A stretch of DNA of 64,000 nucleotides from VFMC01 sp046331225 (GTDB lineage: Bacteria; Actinomycetota; Acidimicrobiia; Acidimicrobiales; Ilumatobacteraceae): NCBI GenBank assembly GCA_046331225.1, contig JAXLRF010000004.1, forward strand, positions 248,001-312,000. Direction: 5' to 3'. Position 1 is the stretch's first letter. Every line of letters begins with the position of its first letter. The translations under genes and the position numbers were made by a program. Under the pieces are notes generated by a model. It saw nothing but the letters and a program-made list of their open reading frames with translations. It was not told the origin of the DNA and ran no database searches. Below, one piece after another: positions 1 to 9,537 of this stretch.

Positions 1-315
1 GAAGTCGTGGTGCTCGGGGCGTGCCGGCGCGAACCCGACGCCGCAGTTGCCCATGACGATCGAGGTGACGCCGTGCACGCTGCTCGGCGCGAGGATCGGG
101 TCCCACGTGGCCTGGCCGTCGAAGTGGGTGTGCACGTCGATGAAGCCGGGCGTGACGGTGAGGCCGTCGCCGTCGATCTCGCGGTGACCGCGACCGTCGA
201 CCGAACCGACCGCGGTGATGCGGTCGCCCGAGACGGCGACGTCGGCGACGACGGGTGCGGCACCCGTGCCGTCGACCACGGTGGCGTTGCGGATGACCAG
301 ATCGTGCTCGCTCAT
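1..315 (-). CDS. Amidohydrolase, N-acyl-D-amino-acid deacylase family (partial, N-terminal 105 aa)
   Basis: This is the N-terminal part of a metal-dependent amidohydrolase; the rest lies beyond the left edge. The start is the ATG at 313-315. The first 55 residues form the small beta-sandwich typical of the superfamily, with the segment NATVVDGTG. They are followed by PGFIDVHTHFDGQ, where H62 and H64 are the HxH metal ligands of the TIM barrel. The later GNCGVGFAP segment is characteristic of the D-aminoacylase / N-acyl-D-amino-acid deacylase branch, so cleavage of an N-acyl group from a D-amino acid or similar amide is the family expectation. The exact substrate cannot be told from this fragment. 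It faces away from the pseudogene at 419 with a 103-bp gap; a weak -10 (CACAAT on the minus strand) lies 6 nt before the ATG. Confidence 0.85.
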   Translation of the reverse strand, partial: MSEHDLVIRNATVVDGTGAAPVVADVAVSGDRITAVGSVDGRGHREIDGDGLTVTPGFIDVHTHFDGQATWDPILAPSSVHGVTSIVMGNCGVGFAPARPEHHDF

Positions 316-418
316 GGATCCATTGTGGTGCAGCGGCGCGACGCGTCCGGCAGCGGGCGGCGCGCGACGGCTGGCGCCGTGTCACGCCCGAACCTGGAGG
401 TGGCGTCAGAATGTGGCC

Positions 419-758
419 GTGACGAGCGATGGGTGGCCGCTGATCGGGCGAGCATCGCTGGTCGACGAGGTCGTCGAGTTCCTGGCCGACCCCACGTGCG
501 AGGGCGTGTTCCTGGTGGGCGAGCCGGGCGTCGGCGCGACCCGCCTGCTCGACGAGGTGCTCGAGCGAGCGCGCAGCGAGGGGGCCCGCATCGCCCGATC
601 GGTGGCGTCGCCGGCCATGCAGTCGGTCGCGTTCGGTGCGATCGCCCCGAACGTACTCGTACGCCCCGTCGCTCTCCGCCGACGGCCGCTACCTGCCGTT
701 GAGCGTCGCCGACGCGAATGCGTACGAGGACGTGTACGTGCGGGTCCTGACGCACTGA
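419..758 (+). pseudogene. Chimeric remnant: STAND/LuxR-type ATPase N-terminus joined out of frame to a TolB/WD40-like C-terminus
   Basis: Reading from GTG 419, about 75 residues resemble the start of an AAA/LuxR regulator: a PLIGR start, then GEPGVGATRLLDEV, a Walker A in which the expected GKT lysine is replaced by alanine. The similarity stops near 645-655. From 654, in a different frame, the sequence encodes APSLSADGRYLPLSVAD and then YEDVYVRVLTH before TGA 756-758, which is a typical last blade of a TolB/PD40 beta-propeller. The original frame runs on to a meaningless tail ending at 769. The simplest reading is a deletion that fused the 5' part of a regulator gene to the 3' end of a secreted beta-propeller gene, leaving a non-functional remnant. 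The frame switch and domain resemblance are seen directly; the deletion is inferred. Confidence 0.6.
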
Positions 759-760
759 CG

Positions 761-781
761 ATTGAGTAGGGATCACTCATG
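761..781 (+). promoter_or_regulatory. HAIR-like HspR operator candidate
   Basis: The half-sites ATTGAGT (761-767) and ACTCATG (775-781) are separated by seven bases. They match the HAIR consensus CTTGAGT-N7-ACTCAAG at 12 of 14 positions, as well as the site before dnaK does. It lies 56 bp before the 64-aa ORF at 838. HspR itself is encoded at 10677. No clear -10 was found next to it. Confidence 0.4.
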
Positions 782-837
782 CCGCGGCTCGGTCGGGCAC
801 GCACGATGGGGCTCGAACCCGAACCCCTGGAGGAACG

Positions 838-1032
838 ATGACGCTCTCGCAACTCGCACCGGCCGATCTGGCCGCGCTCGGCACCCTGCTCGACCAGTAC
901 CAGGCCGCTCGCGGCGACGCCGAGGCCGCACGCTGGCGCGAGTTGTTGTTCGACGAGGTGCGCCGTCGGTTCGTGGCCGAGGACGAGGCGCAGCGGATGA
1001 TGGCCGAGGCGCGGGCGGCCCGCGGCGGCTGA
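838..1032 (+). CDS. Small hypothetical protein, 64 aa
   Basis: This is a 64-residue, mostly helical, charged protein (MTLSQLAPADLAALGTLL at the start, ending MMAEARAARGG) with no recognised domain. It is accepted as a real gene because the ATG at 838 has a strong GGAGG Shine-Dalgarno 5-6 bases upstream and the codons show the strong GC third-position bias of the neighbours. It converges on the LLM oxidoreductase gene, with a hairpin between them. The upstream region carries a HAIR-like inverted repeat at 761-781, so heat-shock control by HspR is possible but unproven. Function unknown. Confidence 0.6.
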   Translation: MTLSQLAPADLAALGTLLDQYQAARGDAEAARWRELLFDEVRRRFVAEDEAQRMMAEARAARGG

Positions 1033-1035
1033 GCC

Positions 1036-1057
1036 CGGCTGATCGACCGGTCAGCCG
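1036..1057. terminator. Hairpin between convergent genes
   Basis: CGGCTGA (1036-1042) pairs with TCAGCCG (1051-1057) around an 8-base loop. It lies between the stop of the 64-aa gene and the stop of the LLM gene, and covers the latter. There is no T-run, so it is at best a bidirectional GC-rich terminator. Confidence 0.45.
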
Positions 1058-1986
1058 AGCAGCGGGGCGATCTCGTTCGCGATCAGGTCGAGGTGGTCGA
1101 GGTCGTCGAGGTCGAGCACCTGCAGGTAGATGCGCTCGGCGCCGGCCTCGGCCCAGCGGCGGAGGGTGGCGGCGACCTCGTCGACCGTGCCGGCCGCGCC
1201 GTTCTGGCGCAGCTCGCCGGGCTCGCGTCCGATCGCGGCGGCACGACGGGCGACCTCGGCCTCGTCGCGGCCGGCACACACCACCAGCGCCGCGCTGTAC
1301 ACCATCGGCTCGGTGCGACCGGCCTCGTCGCACGCGGCGCGCACCCGGTCGCACTGCTTGGTGAAGAAGTCGAGCGGCACGAAGGGCGTGTTGAACTCGG
1401 TCGCGTACCGGGCGGCCAGCTTCGGGGTGCGGCTCTTGCCGCCACCGCCCATCACGATCGGCAGCCGTGCCTGCGCCGGCTTGGGCAGCGCGGGCGAGTC
1501 GACCACGCTGTGCACCGTGCCGGTGTAGGTGAACGTCTCGCCGATCGGCGTGCGCCACATCCCGTCGACGATCGCGAGCTGGTCGGTGAGGTCGTCGAAG
1601 CGCGCGCCGAGCCCGGGGAACGGGATGGCGTAGGCGGTGTGCTCGAGCTCGTACCAGCCGGCGCCGAGGCCGAGCTCGACGCGGCCGCCGCTCATCTGGT
1701 CGACCTGGGCGACGCTGATCGCGAGCGGTCCGGGGAACCGGAACGTCACCGGCGTGACCAGCGTGCCGAGGCGGATCGTGCTGGTGTCGCGGGCCAGGCC
1801 GGCGAGCGTGATCCAGGCGTCGGTCGGGCCGGGCAGGCCGCTCACGTCGCCCATCTTCACGTAGTGGTCGCTGCGGAAGAACGCTCCGAAGCCGAGTGCC
1901 TCGGCGCGCTGTGCCACGGCGAGCAGGGTGTCGTAGGTGGCGCCCTGCTGGGGTTCGGTGAAGATGCGGAGGTCGGCGAGCTGCAT
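1051..1986 (-). CDS. LLM-class F420-dependent oxidoreductase
   Basis: The 311-aa product has the luciferase-like monooxygenase fold. An N-terminal MQLADLRIFTEPQQG strand leads into the RAEALGF helix and the SDHYVKMG loop, followed by the TSTIRLGTLVTPVTFR segment, RVELGLGAGW and the FDDLTDQLAIVDGMW helix that are typical of the F420-dependent subgroup. Such enzymes move hydride with cofactor F420 (sometimes FMN) on varied substrates; the substrate here is not predictable. The start ATG at 1984-1986 is chosen because a TAGCGT -10 box (minus strand, 1994-1999) ends exactly 7 nt before it, giving a leaderless transcript. It follows the MFS gene by 10 bp on the same strand but seems to have its own promoter inside the 3' end of that gene. 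Confidence 0.85.
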   Translation of the reverse strand: MQLADLRIFTEPQQGATYDTLLAVAQRAEALGFGAFFRSDHYVKMGDVSGLPGPTDAWITLAGLARDTSTIRLGTLVTPVTFRFPGPLAISVAQVDQMSGGRVELGLGAGWYELEHTAYAIPFPGLGARFDDLTDQLAIVDGMWRTPIGETFTYTGTVHSVVDSPALPKPAQARLPIVMGGGGKSRTPKLAARYATEFNTPFVPLDFFTKQCDRVRAACDEAGRTEPMVYSAALVVCAGRDEAEVARRAAAIGREPGELRQNGAAGTVDEVAATLRRWAEAGAERIYLQVLDLDDLDHLDLIANEIAPLLG

Positions 1987-1996
1987 GACTCTGACG

Positions 1997-3289
1997 CTAC
2001 GCGCCGGCAGGCACCAACCGGTCGGGCGTCCGCACCGGCGCCGGCACGAGCACCAGTGGCTCCTCGACCGGCTCGGCACCGCGCGCCAGCCGGATGCCGC
2101 CCCACAGGGGCAGGCCGGTGAGCACCGCGGTGACCACGAACAACGCTGCGGCCCCACCCGCCGCGTAGAGCGGAGCGGCCGTCGCGGCCACCAGCGCGGC
2201 GGCGATGGTGGCGAACGCCTCGCCGATGCCCTGGGCCGTCGCGGCGCGGCGGCCCGGCACCGCCCAGCCCATCGCGGCCGCCGCTGCGGCACCGACGAGC
2301 GTCTGGCCGGCCGACTCGAACAGGCCGACGACGACGATCACCATCGGCAGTCGCACCACGGCGTAGGTGAGCAGCACGGCGATGTTGGCCACGCCACCGT
2401 GGCCCGCGGCGCGGAACGCACCGAGCCGGTCGACGCGGCGGCCTGCCCAGCCCGCCAGGAACATGCTCGGCACGGCGAAGGCGGTCATCGCCGCGCCGAT
2501 CATCAGATCGCTCGAACCGATGTCGGCCAGGAACCGCGGGAACAGCGCGTCGTAGGCGCCGATCGGCACGAAGTAGGCGGCCATCACCAGCGAGGCGGCG
2601 AGCACCGAGCGGTGGCGCACGAGGGCGAGGCCCTCGAGCAGCGAGGTGTGCTCGCGCTCGTCGTCGTCGGTGGTGGCGTTCGAGGCGGTGGCAGCGGACG
2701 CGGCATCGAGCGGCGAGGCGCCGGCCAGGAACGCGGGTGCACCGGCCACGAGGGTGAGCACGGCGGCGGCGTGGATGGTGGGCACCACGCCGATGGTCGA
2801 CTGGCCGGCGACGGCCAGCACCGGACCGAACGCCATACCGGCGAGCTCGACGGCGTGCAGCCGGCCGATCTGGCGGCCGGGCATGTCGGGGAAGCGTCGG
2901 ATGACGAGGCCCTTGGCGGCGGGCATGAACGCGCCGTAGGCGAGGCCGGCCCCGAGGCGGCCGACGATGAACCACTCGACCGAGTCGCCGAGCGCGTAGG
3001 CGAGCGTCGACAGCGCCATCACCAGGATCGAGCCCTGCAGCACCAGCCGCTCGCGACCGCGGTCGGCGTGGGGGGCGATCAGGGTCTGGGCGACGAGGGC
3101 CGCGACGAAGCCGGCCGTGGCGATCCACCCGAGCTGCGCCGTACCGATGTGGGCGCGCTCCTGGAGCGCAGGCAAGAGCGGGAACACCACCATGAACGAC
3201 GCCGAGATCGCGAACGCGCCGAACTGCAGCGCCCTCGTCTCGGTCGTGCGCTCGTCCCGGCGCGCCGGTGTGCCCTGTGTTGACCACAT
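1997..3289 (-). CDS. MFS transporter, TetR-controlled
   Basis: This is a major facilitator protein of about 430 aa with repeated hydrophobic segments. It includes the SASFMVVFPLLPAL first helix, the LIAPHADRGRERLVLQGS loop between helices 2 and 3 (motif A-like), and AGAPAFLAGASP before a hydrophilic centre. It probably exports a small molecule. A frame is open up to 3310, but the ATG at 3287-3289 is preferred: the minus strand shows TACAGT (3297-3302) exactly 7 nt before it, matching the leaderless spacing of other genes here. That -10 box lies at the centre of the 43-bp palindrome 3278-3320, so binding of the divergent TetR protein would block transcription directly. If translation began at 3310 instead, seven residues would be added. 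Confidence 0.85.
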   Translation of the reverse strand: MWSTQGTPARRDERTTETRALQFGAFAISASFMVVFPLLPALQERAHIGTAQLGWIATAGFVAALVAQTLIAPHADRGRERLVLQGSILVMALSTLAYALGDSVEWFIVGRLGAGLAYGAFMPAAKGLVIRRFPDMPGRQIGRLHAVELAGMAFGPVLAVAGQSTIGVVPTIHAAAVLTLVAGAPAFLAGASPLDAASAATASNATTDDDEREHTSLLEGLALVRHRSVLAASLVMAAYFVPIGAYDALFPRFLADIGSSDLMIGAAMTAFAVPSMFLAGWAGRRVDRLGAFRAAGHGGVANIAVLLTYAVVRLPMVIVVVGLFESAGQTLVGAAAAAAMGWAVPGRRAATAQGIGEAFATIAAALVAATAAPLYAAGGAAALFVVTAVLTGLPLWGGIRLARGAEPVEEPLVLVPAPVRTPDRLVPAGA

Positions 3290-3320
3290 GGCCAATACTG
3301 TATTGGCCATCTGGTCAACA
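3278..3320. promoter_or_regulatory. 43-bp palindromic operator between MFS and tetR genes
   Basis: Two 21-bp arms (3278-3298 and 3300-3320) are inverted repeats with one mismatch around base 3299. The outer parts read TGTTGACCA and TGGTCAACA; the inner parts read GGCCAATAC and GTATTGGCC. It covers the -10 box of the leftward MFS gene and ends 24 bp before the putative -10 (TACGAT, 3345-3350) of tetR. The length and position fit a TetR-family operator binding two dimers. Confidence 0.8.
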
Positions 3321-3359
3321 TTCCACTGTGGTGTTCGTCACCTCTACGATCGACGGCGA

Positions 3360-3968
3360 ATGGCCCGCATGCAGCCCGCCCAGCGACGCACCGCGATCCT
3401 CGACGCGGCCGTGGCCGAGATCACCGAGCGCGGCTTCGCCCGCACCACGTCGCGCCACGTCGCGGCGCGTGCCGGTGTCACCCACGGCCTGTTGCACCAC
3501 TACTTCCCCGACCACGACTCGCTGCTCGCCGCCGCGTTCGAGAAGCTCGCCCTCGAGGAGATCGACGAGGTGAACGAGGCGCTCGCCTCCGACCGCGACC
3601 CGCTCGCTCAGCTGCGCGAGCTCACCGAGCCCTACGGGCCGGGCGGCGGCGAGGAGGCGTACCGGTTCTGGCTCGAGGCCTGGGCCGAGGCCTTCCACTC
3701 GCCCAAGCTGCGCGACACCACGCGCCGCCTCTCGCAGGCCTGGCACGACCTGGTGGTCGGGGTGATCGAGCGGGGCAACGCCGCGGGGGTGTTCCGGTGC
3801 GAGCACCCGCACGAGACCGCGTGGATGGTGGTGGCGCTCACCGACGCGTTCGCGCTGCAGACCCAGATCGGCTCGGCACTCGAGCCGTCGGAGATGAACG
3901 CGGTCAGCTGGCGGCTCACCGAGCGCGAGCTCGGCCTGCCCGCCGGCACCCTCACGCGACCGACCTGA
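3360..3968 (+). CDS. TetR-family transcriptional regulator
   Basis: The 202-aa protein has a TetR N-terminal helix-turn-helix at residues about 8-55: RRTAILDAAVAEI, GFARTTSRHVAARAGVTHG, then LLHHYFPDHDSLLAAAFE. The C-terminal ligand domain has the EAYRFWLEAWAEAFHSPKLR pattern of the BetI/TetR_C_6 type. It is transcribed away from the MFS gene, and the large palindrome between them is its likely target, so it should repress the exporter and perhaps itself. The start at 3360 is supported by TACGAT 9 nt upstream and lack of a Shine-Dalgarno; the ATG at 3369 is an alternative. The inducing ligand is unknown but probably an exporter substrate. Confidence 0.88.
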   Translation: MARMQPAQRRTAILDAAVAEITERGFARTTSRHVAARAGVTHGLLHHYFPDHDSLLAAAFEKLALEEIDEVNEALASDRDPLAQLRELTEPYGPGGGEEAYRFWLEAWAEAFHSPKLRDTTRRLSQAWHDLVVGVIERGNAAGVFRCEHPHETAWMVVALTDAFALQTQIGSALEPSEMNAVSWRLTERELGLPAGTLTRPT

Positions 3969-4010
3969 CCGCGACCTGAACCCGATCGGTCGCGACGGCC
4001 GGGGGGGGTC

Positions 4011-4044
4011 GAGGCGGGGCCGCCCGCCGGAGCGGCCCCACCTC
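4011..4044 (+). terminator. Hairpin after tetR
   Basis: GAGG-c-GGGGCCGC (4011-4023) pairs with GCGGCCCC-a-CCTC (4032-4044) around an 8-base loop, a 12-bp stem with one mismatch. It lies 42 bp after the tetR stop. No T-run follows. The remaining 4045-4202 holds no convincing gene on either strand. Confidence 0.55.
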
Positions 4045-4202
4045 GGATCTCGTCGTTCCGCCGACGACTCGACCGTGAGGAGCACCGTAGGGATGCGCCG
4101 ATGCGCGGGCAGTCGGCGGGCCGACACATGGGCTGCGACGGGCGTCACGCGTGGCCGCGGCGGTGGGCCCGGACGACGGCGAGCCGGGTCATGGGTCGGG
4201 GA

Positions 4203-4697
4203 TCAGAGGTCGGGCACGAACGGTCGACCGGTGCGACCGGGCTCGGACGACGACGGACGACGCAACCACACCGCCACCGGGCCGGCCGGATCGGCCACGG
4301 TCCAGGACTCCCAGCCGCCAGGCACGAACGCCTCCGCCCGCTCGACCACCCACGCCGCCGCCTCGTCGGCGAGCTCGGCCAACGGCGCCATCGCGACCAC
4401 CTCGGCCGCACCGGGCCGGGGCGCGAGGCGCGCCAGCGCGGTCCACACGTGCACCGTCATCAGCATCGGCCACTCGCCGGGCCACCGCAGCTCGGGCAGG
4501 TGGTTGCCGCGACGCACGTTGCAGCGCCGGTGCGCGAGGCGCAGGTTGGGGGCGTCGTTCGAGCCGCCGCGCGAACGCGGCACCAGGTGGTCGATCGTGG
4601 CCCCGGCCGGGCTGGTCGACGGCAGGTGCGGATCGATGTCGCCACCGCACAGCCAGCAGGTCCAGCCGTCGCGCTCGGCCAGCCGGGTCACCTGCAT
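4203..4697 (-). CDS. HNH endonuclease family protein
   Basis: The 164-aa protein carries an HNH nuclease fold in its first 70 residues: C14-x2-C17, IDHLVPRSRGGSNDAPN with the D-H pair at 36-37 and N51, then HRRCN (56-60) supplying the last histidine and the second zinc-knuckle cysteine. The C-terminal 90 residues are unrelated and unassigned. Members of this group are free-standing HNH proteins of unclear role, possibly DNA repair or restriction. No methyltransferase or phage gene lies nearby. The gene is divergent from kbl, whose start lies 63 bp away. Confidence 0.8.
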   Translation of the reverse strand: MQVTRLAERDGWTCWLCGGDIDPHLPSTSPAGATIDHLVPRSRGGSNDAPNLRLAHRRCNVRRGNHLPELRWPGEWPMLMTVHVWTALARLAPRPGAAEVVAMAPLAELADEAAAWVVERAEAFVPGGWESWTVADPAGPVAVWLRRPSSSEPGRTGRPFVPDL

Positions 4698-4760
4698 CGG
4701 GCCAGTGTCGCAGTGCGAGGCATGGTACGGCACCTCGGGCCCGCGCAGTATTCTCGGTAC

Positions 4761-5951
4761 ATGCGTACCGCGATTCTCGCCGACCTCGCGCAACGGCTCG
4801 AGGGGCTGGCGCACGAGGGGCTCACCAAGCACGAACGGGTGATCACCTCGCCCCAGTCGGCGCACATCCGGCTCGCCGACGGCCGCACCGTGCTCAACCT
4901 CTGTGCCAACAACTACCTCGGCCTCGCCGACCATCCGGCCCTGGTCGAGGCGGCCCGGCGAGCGGTCGTCGACCACGGCTACGGCATGGCGAGCGTGCGG
5001 TTCATCTGCGGCACGCAGGACGTGCACCGCGAGCTCGAGGCACGACTGTCGGCGTTCCTCGGCACCGACGACACGATCCTGTACTCGTCGTGCTTCGATG
5101 CGAACGGCGGGCTGTTCGAGACCCTGCTCGACGAGCACGACGCGGTGATCAGCGACGCGCTGAACCACGCGTCGATCATCGACGGCATCCGCCTGTGCCG
5201 GGCCCAGCGGCTGCGCTACGACAACAACGACATGGCCGGCCTCGAGGCACGGCTGCAGGAGGCCGCGGGAGCGCGGCACCGGCTGATCGCCACCGACGGC
5301 GTGTTCTCGATGGACGGCGTGCTGGCCGACCTGCCCGCGGTGTGCGACCTGGCCGAGCGCTACGACGCGACCGTGATGGTCGACGACTCGCACGCCGTGG
5401 GCTTCGTCGGTGCCCACGGCCGCGGCACGGCCGAGGCGTTGGGCGTCGCCGGTCGCGTCGACGTCATCACGGGCACGCTCGGCAAGGCGCTCGGCGGCGC
5501 GTCCGGTGGCTACACGTCGGGTCCGCAGGAGGTGGTCGACTGGCTCCGTCAGCGCAGCCGGCCCTACCTGTTCTCCAACTCGCTCGCGCCCGCGATCGCC
5601 GCCACCACGCTCGCGGCGCTCGACCTGCTCGAGCGCAGCGACGACCTGCGCGTGCAGCTCGAGCGCAATTCGGTGCGCTTCCGCGAGGCGATGACGGCCG
5701 CCGGCTTCACGCTCGCCGGTGCGGGGCACCCGATCATCCCGGTGATGCTCGGCGACGCGAAGGTCGCGGGCGAGATGGCCGAGCGGATGCTCGCCCGCGG
5801 CGTGTACGTGATCGCCTTCTCGTACCCGGTGGTGCCCCAGGGTCGGGCTCGCATCCGCACGCAGATGTCGGCCGCGCACACGGACGCCGACATCGACGAA
5901 GCTGTCGCTGCATTCGTGGCCGTCGGCCGCGAGATGGGGGTGATCGGGTGA
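4761..5951 (+). CDS. kbl: Glycine C-acetyltransferase (2-amino-3-ketobutyrate CoA ligase)
   Basis: This PLP enzyme cleaves 2-amino-3-oxobutyrate with CoA to glycine and acetyl-CoA, the second step of threonine degradation. The 396-aa length equals the usual size. It contains the NLCANNYLGLADHP N-terminal motif, DDSHAVGFVG, and GTLGKALGGASGG in which K242 is the PLP lysine; FSNSLAP and the C-terminal arginine region are also intact. The ATG at 4761 is preceded by TATTCT (4749-4754) with a 6-nt gap, indicating leaderless transcription. It overlaps tdh by 4 bp (GTGA), so the two form one operon with reaction order reversed. Alternative AKB-ligase-like synthases (BioF, SPT) are less likely given the tdh partner. 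Confidence 0.95.
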   Translation: MRTAILADLAQRLEGLAHEGLTKHERVITSPQSAHIRLADGRTVLNLCANNYLGLADHPALVEAARRAVVDHGYGMASVRFICGTQDVHRELEARLSAFLGTDDTILYSSCFDANGGLFETLLDEHDAVISDALNHASIIDGIRLCRAQRLRYDNNDMAGLEARLQEAAGARHRLIATDGVFSMDGVLADLPAVCDLAERYDATVMVDDSHAVGFVGAHGRGTAEALGVAGRVDVITGTLGKALGGASGGYTSGPQEVVDWLRQRSRPYLFSNSLAPAIAATTLAALDLLERSDDLRVQLERNSVRFREAMTAAGFTLAGAGHPIIPVMLGDAKVAGEMAERMLARGVYVIAFSYPVVPQGRARIRTQMSAAHTDADIDEAVAAFVAVGREMGVIG

Positions 5952-6973
5952 AGGCGTTGGTGAAGGCCCGGCCCGAGCCGGGGCTGTGGATGCAGGAGGT
6001 GCCCGAGCCGTCGCCGGGACCGCGCGACGTGAAGATCCGGGTGCACAAGACGTCGATCTGCGGCACCGACCTGCACATCCGCCACTGGGACGCGTGGGCG
6101 CAGGCGACGATCCCGGTGCCGATGGTGGTCGGCCACGAGTTCATGGGCGAGATCGTCGAGGTGGGTGCCGCGGTGGCCGGGCTCGCGGTCGGACAGCGGG
6201 TCGCCGGCGAGGGGCACGTCACGTGCGGCCACTGCCGCAACTGCAAGGGCGGCCGTCGCGAGTTCTGCCACCAGCACACGGGCGTCGGCGTCACCCGGCC
6301 CGGTGCGTTCGCCGAGTACGTCGTCATCCCCGCCGAGAACGTGTTCGTCGTACCACCGCACATCTCCGACGAGGTGGCAGCGATCCTCGACCCGCTCGGC
6401 AACGCCACCCACACCGCGTTGCGCTTCGACTGCGTGGGCGAGGATGTGCTGATCACGGGCGCGGGTCCGATCGGTGTGCTCGCGGCGGCGATCGTCCGGC
6501 ACATCGGCGCGCGCAACGTCGTGGTCACCGACGTCAACCCGTACCGGCTCGCGATGGCGGCACGGCACGGCGCGAACCGGGTGGTCGACGTGCGATCCGA
6601 AGGTCTCGGGCCGGTGATGGCCGAGCTCGGCATGACCGAGGGCTTCGACGTCGGGCTCGAGATGAGCGGCGCCGAGGCCGCGTTCAACCAGATGCTCGAC
6701 GCGATGAACCACGGCGGACGGATCGCGATCCTCGGCATCCCCGCCGGTCCGATGACGCTCGACGTGAACGACGTGATCTTCAAAGGCCTCGAGCTGCAGG
6801 GCATCTACGGCCGCCGGATCTTCGAGACCTGGTACAAGATGGCCGCGATGCTCCAGAGCGGGCTCGACGTGGCCGGCGTGATCACCCATCGCATCGCGGC
6901 CGATGCGTTCGAGGACGCGTTCGCGGTGGTCGAGACCGGCGAGTGCGGCAAGGTGATCCTTGACTGGCGGTGA
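5948..6973 (+). CDS. tdh: L-threonine 3-dehydrogenase
   Basis: This zinc alcohol dehydrogenase oxidises threonine to 2-amino-3-oxobutyrate with NAD+, feeding Kbl. The 341 residues match the E. coli enzyme length. C38 in TSICGTDLHI is the catalytic zinc ligand, GHEFMGEI holds the GHE motif, and CGHCRNCKGGRREFC gives the four structural-zinc cysteines. The Rossmann motif is GAGPIGVLAAAI, and NPYRLAMAARHGANRVVD follows. The GTG start overlaps the kbl stop by four bases, implying translational coupling. It ends 148 bp before dnaK. Confidence 0.95.
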   Translation: MKALVKARPEPGLWMQEVPEPSPGPRDVKIRVHKTSICGTDLHIRHWDAWAQATIPVPMVVGHEFMGEIVEVGAAVAGLAVGQRVAGEGHVTCGHCRNCKGGRREFCHQHTGVGVTRPGAFAEYVVIPAENVFVVPPHISDEVAAILDPLGNATHTALRFDCVGEDVLITGAGPIGVLAAAIVRHIGARNVVVTDVNPYRLAMAARHGANRVVDVRSEGLGPVMAELGMTEGFDVGLEMSGAEAAFNQMLDAMNHGGRIAILGIPAGPMTLDVNDVIFKGLELQGIYGRRIFETWYKMAAMLQSGLDVAGVITHRIAADAFEDAFAVVETGECGKVILDWR

Positions 6974-6996
6974 TGCCGCGACATCGTCGTGCGAAA

Positions 6997-7017
6997 GCTG
7001 AGTCGTGACGACTCAAG
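6997..7017 (+). promoter_or_regulatory. HAIR element (HspR operator) upstream of dnaK
   Basis: GCTGAGT (6997-7003), seven spacer bases, and ACTCAAG (7011-7017) match the HAIR consensus CTTGAGT-N7-ACTCAAG at 12 of 14 positions, with the right half perfect. It lies just upstream of the dnaK promoter, and the repressor gene hspR is the last gene of the operon, the classic autoregulatory circuit of actinobacteria. Confidence 0.85.
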
Positions 7018-7033
7018 TTTTCTGATCTCTGAG

Positions 7034-7062
7034 TTGGCGGTCGGCGTCGCCGGTCGTAGAGT
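7034..7062 (+). promoter_or_regulatory. Sigma-A-type promoter of the dnaK operon
   Basis: TTGGCG (7034-7039) and TAGAGT (7057-7062) are separated by 17 bp. It is 17 bp downstream of the HAIR site and leaves a leader of about 55 nt with an AGGAG ribosome site (7111-7115). Confidence 0.6.
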
Positions 7063-7121
7063 TGCGTCAGGTTCGCTCAACCTCGCGACCCCCCTCTACC
7101 CGTCAACCACAGGAGATCACC

Positions 7122-8963
<1,842 letters not shown>

Positions 8964-8973
8964 GCCGACCGTC

Positions 8974-9534
8974 ATGACCGATCACGACCTCGGTTTCGAG
9001 GACGAGCGCGGCAGCGAGATCGACGACTTCTCCGGTGCCCAGCCCCGCCCCGTCGACGCATCGGCCGATGCCGATGCGGCGGCGGCCGTGGCCGAGGCGG
9101 AGGCCGTCGTCGAGCACGACGTCGTCGCACTGCTCGCCGAGCGCGACCAGTTCAAGGACATCGCGCTGCGCCTCCAGGCCGACTTCGAGAACTACCGCAA
9201 GCGCGTCGCCACCCAGCAGTCCGACGAGATCGATCGCGCCACCGGCAAGATCGCCGAGTCGCTGCTGCCGGTGCTCGACGCGTGCGAGGCCGCCTTCGCC
9301 CACCAGGTGCAGGGCATCGAGTCCGTGTGGAGCGCGCTCATCGGCGCGCTCCAGAAGCAGGGTCTCGAGGCGCTCGACCTGGCCGAGCAGCCCTTCGATC
9401 CCGCCGTCGCCGAGGCCGTCATGCACGAGCCCGGCGAGGGCGGCGACGGTCCCGTCGTCGCCGAGGTGCTGCGCACCGGCTACCTCTGGAAGGGCAAGGT
9501 GCTCCGCCCCGCGATGGTGAAGGTGCGAGGCTGA
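8974..9534 (+). CDS. grpE: Nucleotide exchange factor GrpE
   Basis: This 186-aa GrpE releases ADP from DnaK. An acidic, poorly conserved N-terminus is followed by the long helix LLAERDQFKDIALRLQADFE and the NYRKRV motif, then the C-terminal beta-domain with GLEALD, FDPAVAEAVM and VLRTGYLWKGKVLRPAMVKV, which are hallmarks of the family. It starts 10 bp after the dnaK stop and ends 3 bp before dnaJ. Confidence 0.95.
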   Translation: MTDHDLGFEDERGSEIDDFSGAQPRPVDASADADAAAAVAEAEAVVEHDVVALLAERDQFKDIALRLQADFENYRKRVATQQSDEIDRATGKIAESLLPVLDACEAAFAHQVQGIESVWSALIGALQKQGLEALDLAEQPFDPAVAEAVMHEPGEGGDGPVVAEVLRTGYLWKGKVLRPAMVKVRG

Positions 9535-9537
9535 GCC

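Noticed and set aside
4045..4202. Possible small genes in the gap between tetR and the HNH gene
   Set aside because: Open frames lack ribosome sites, -10 boxes and the usual third-base pattern.
4203..4697. HNH protein as part of a restriction or phage system
   Set aside because: No methyltransferase, phage or integrase gene lies nearby; neighbours are metabolic.
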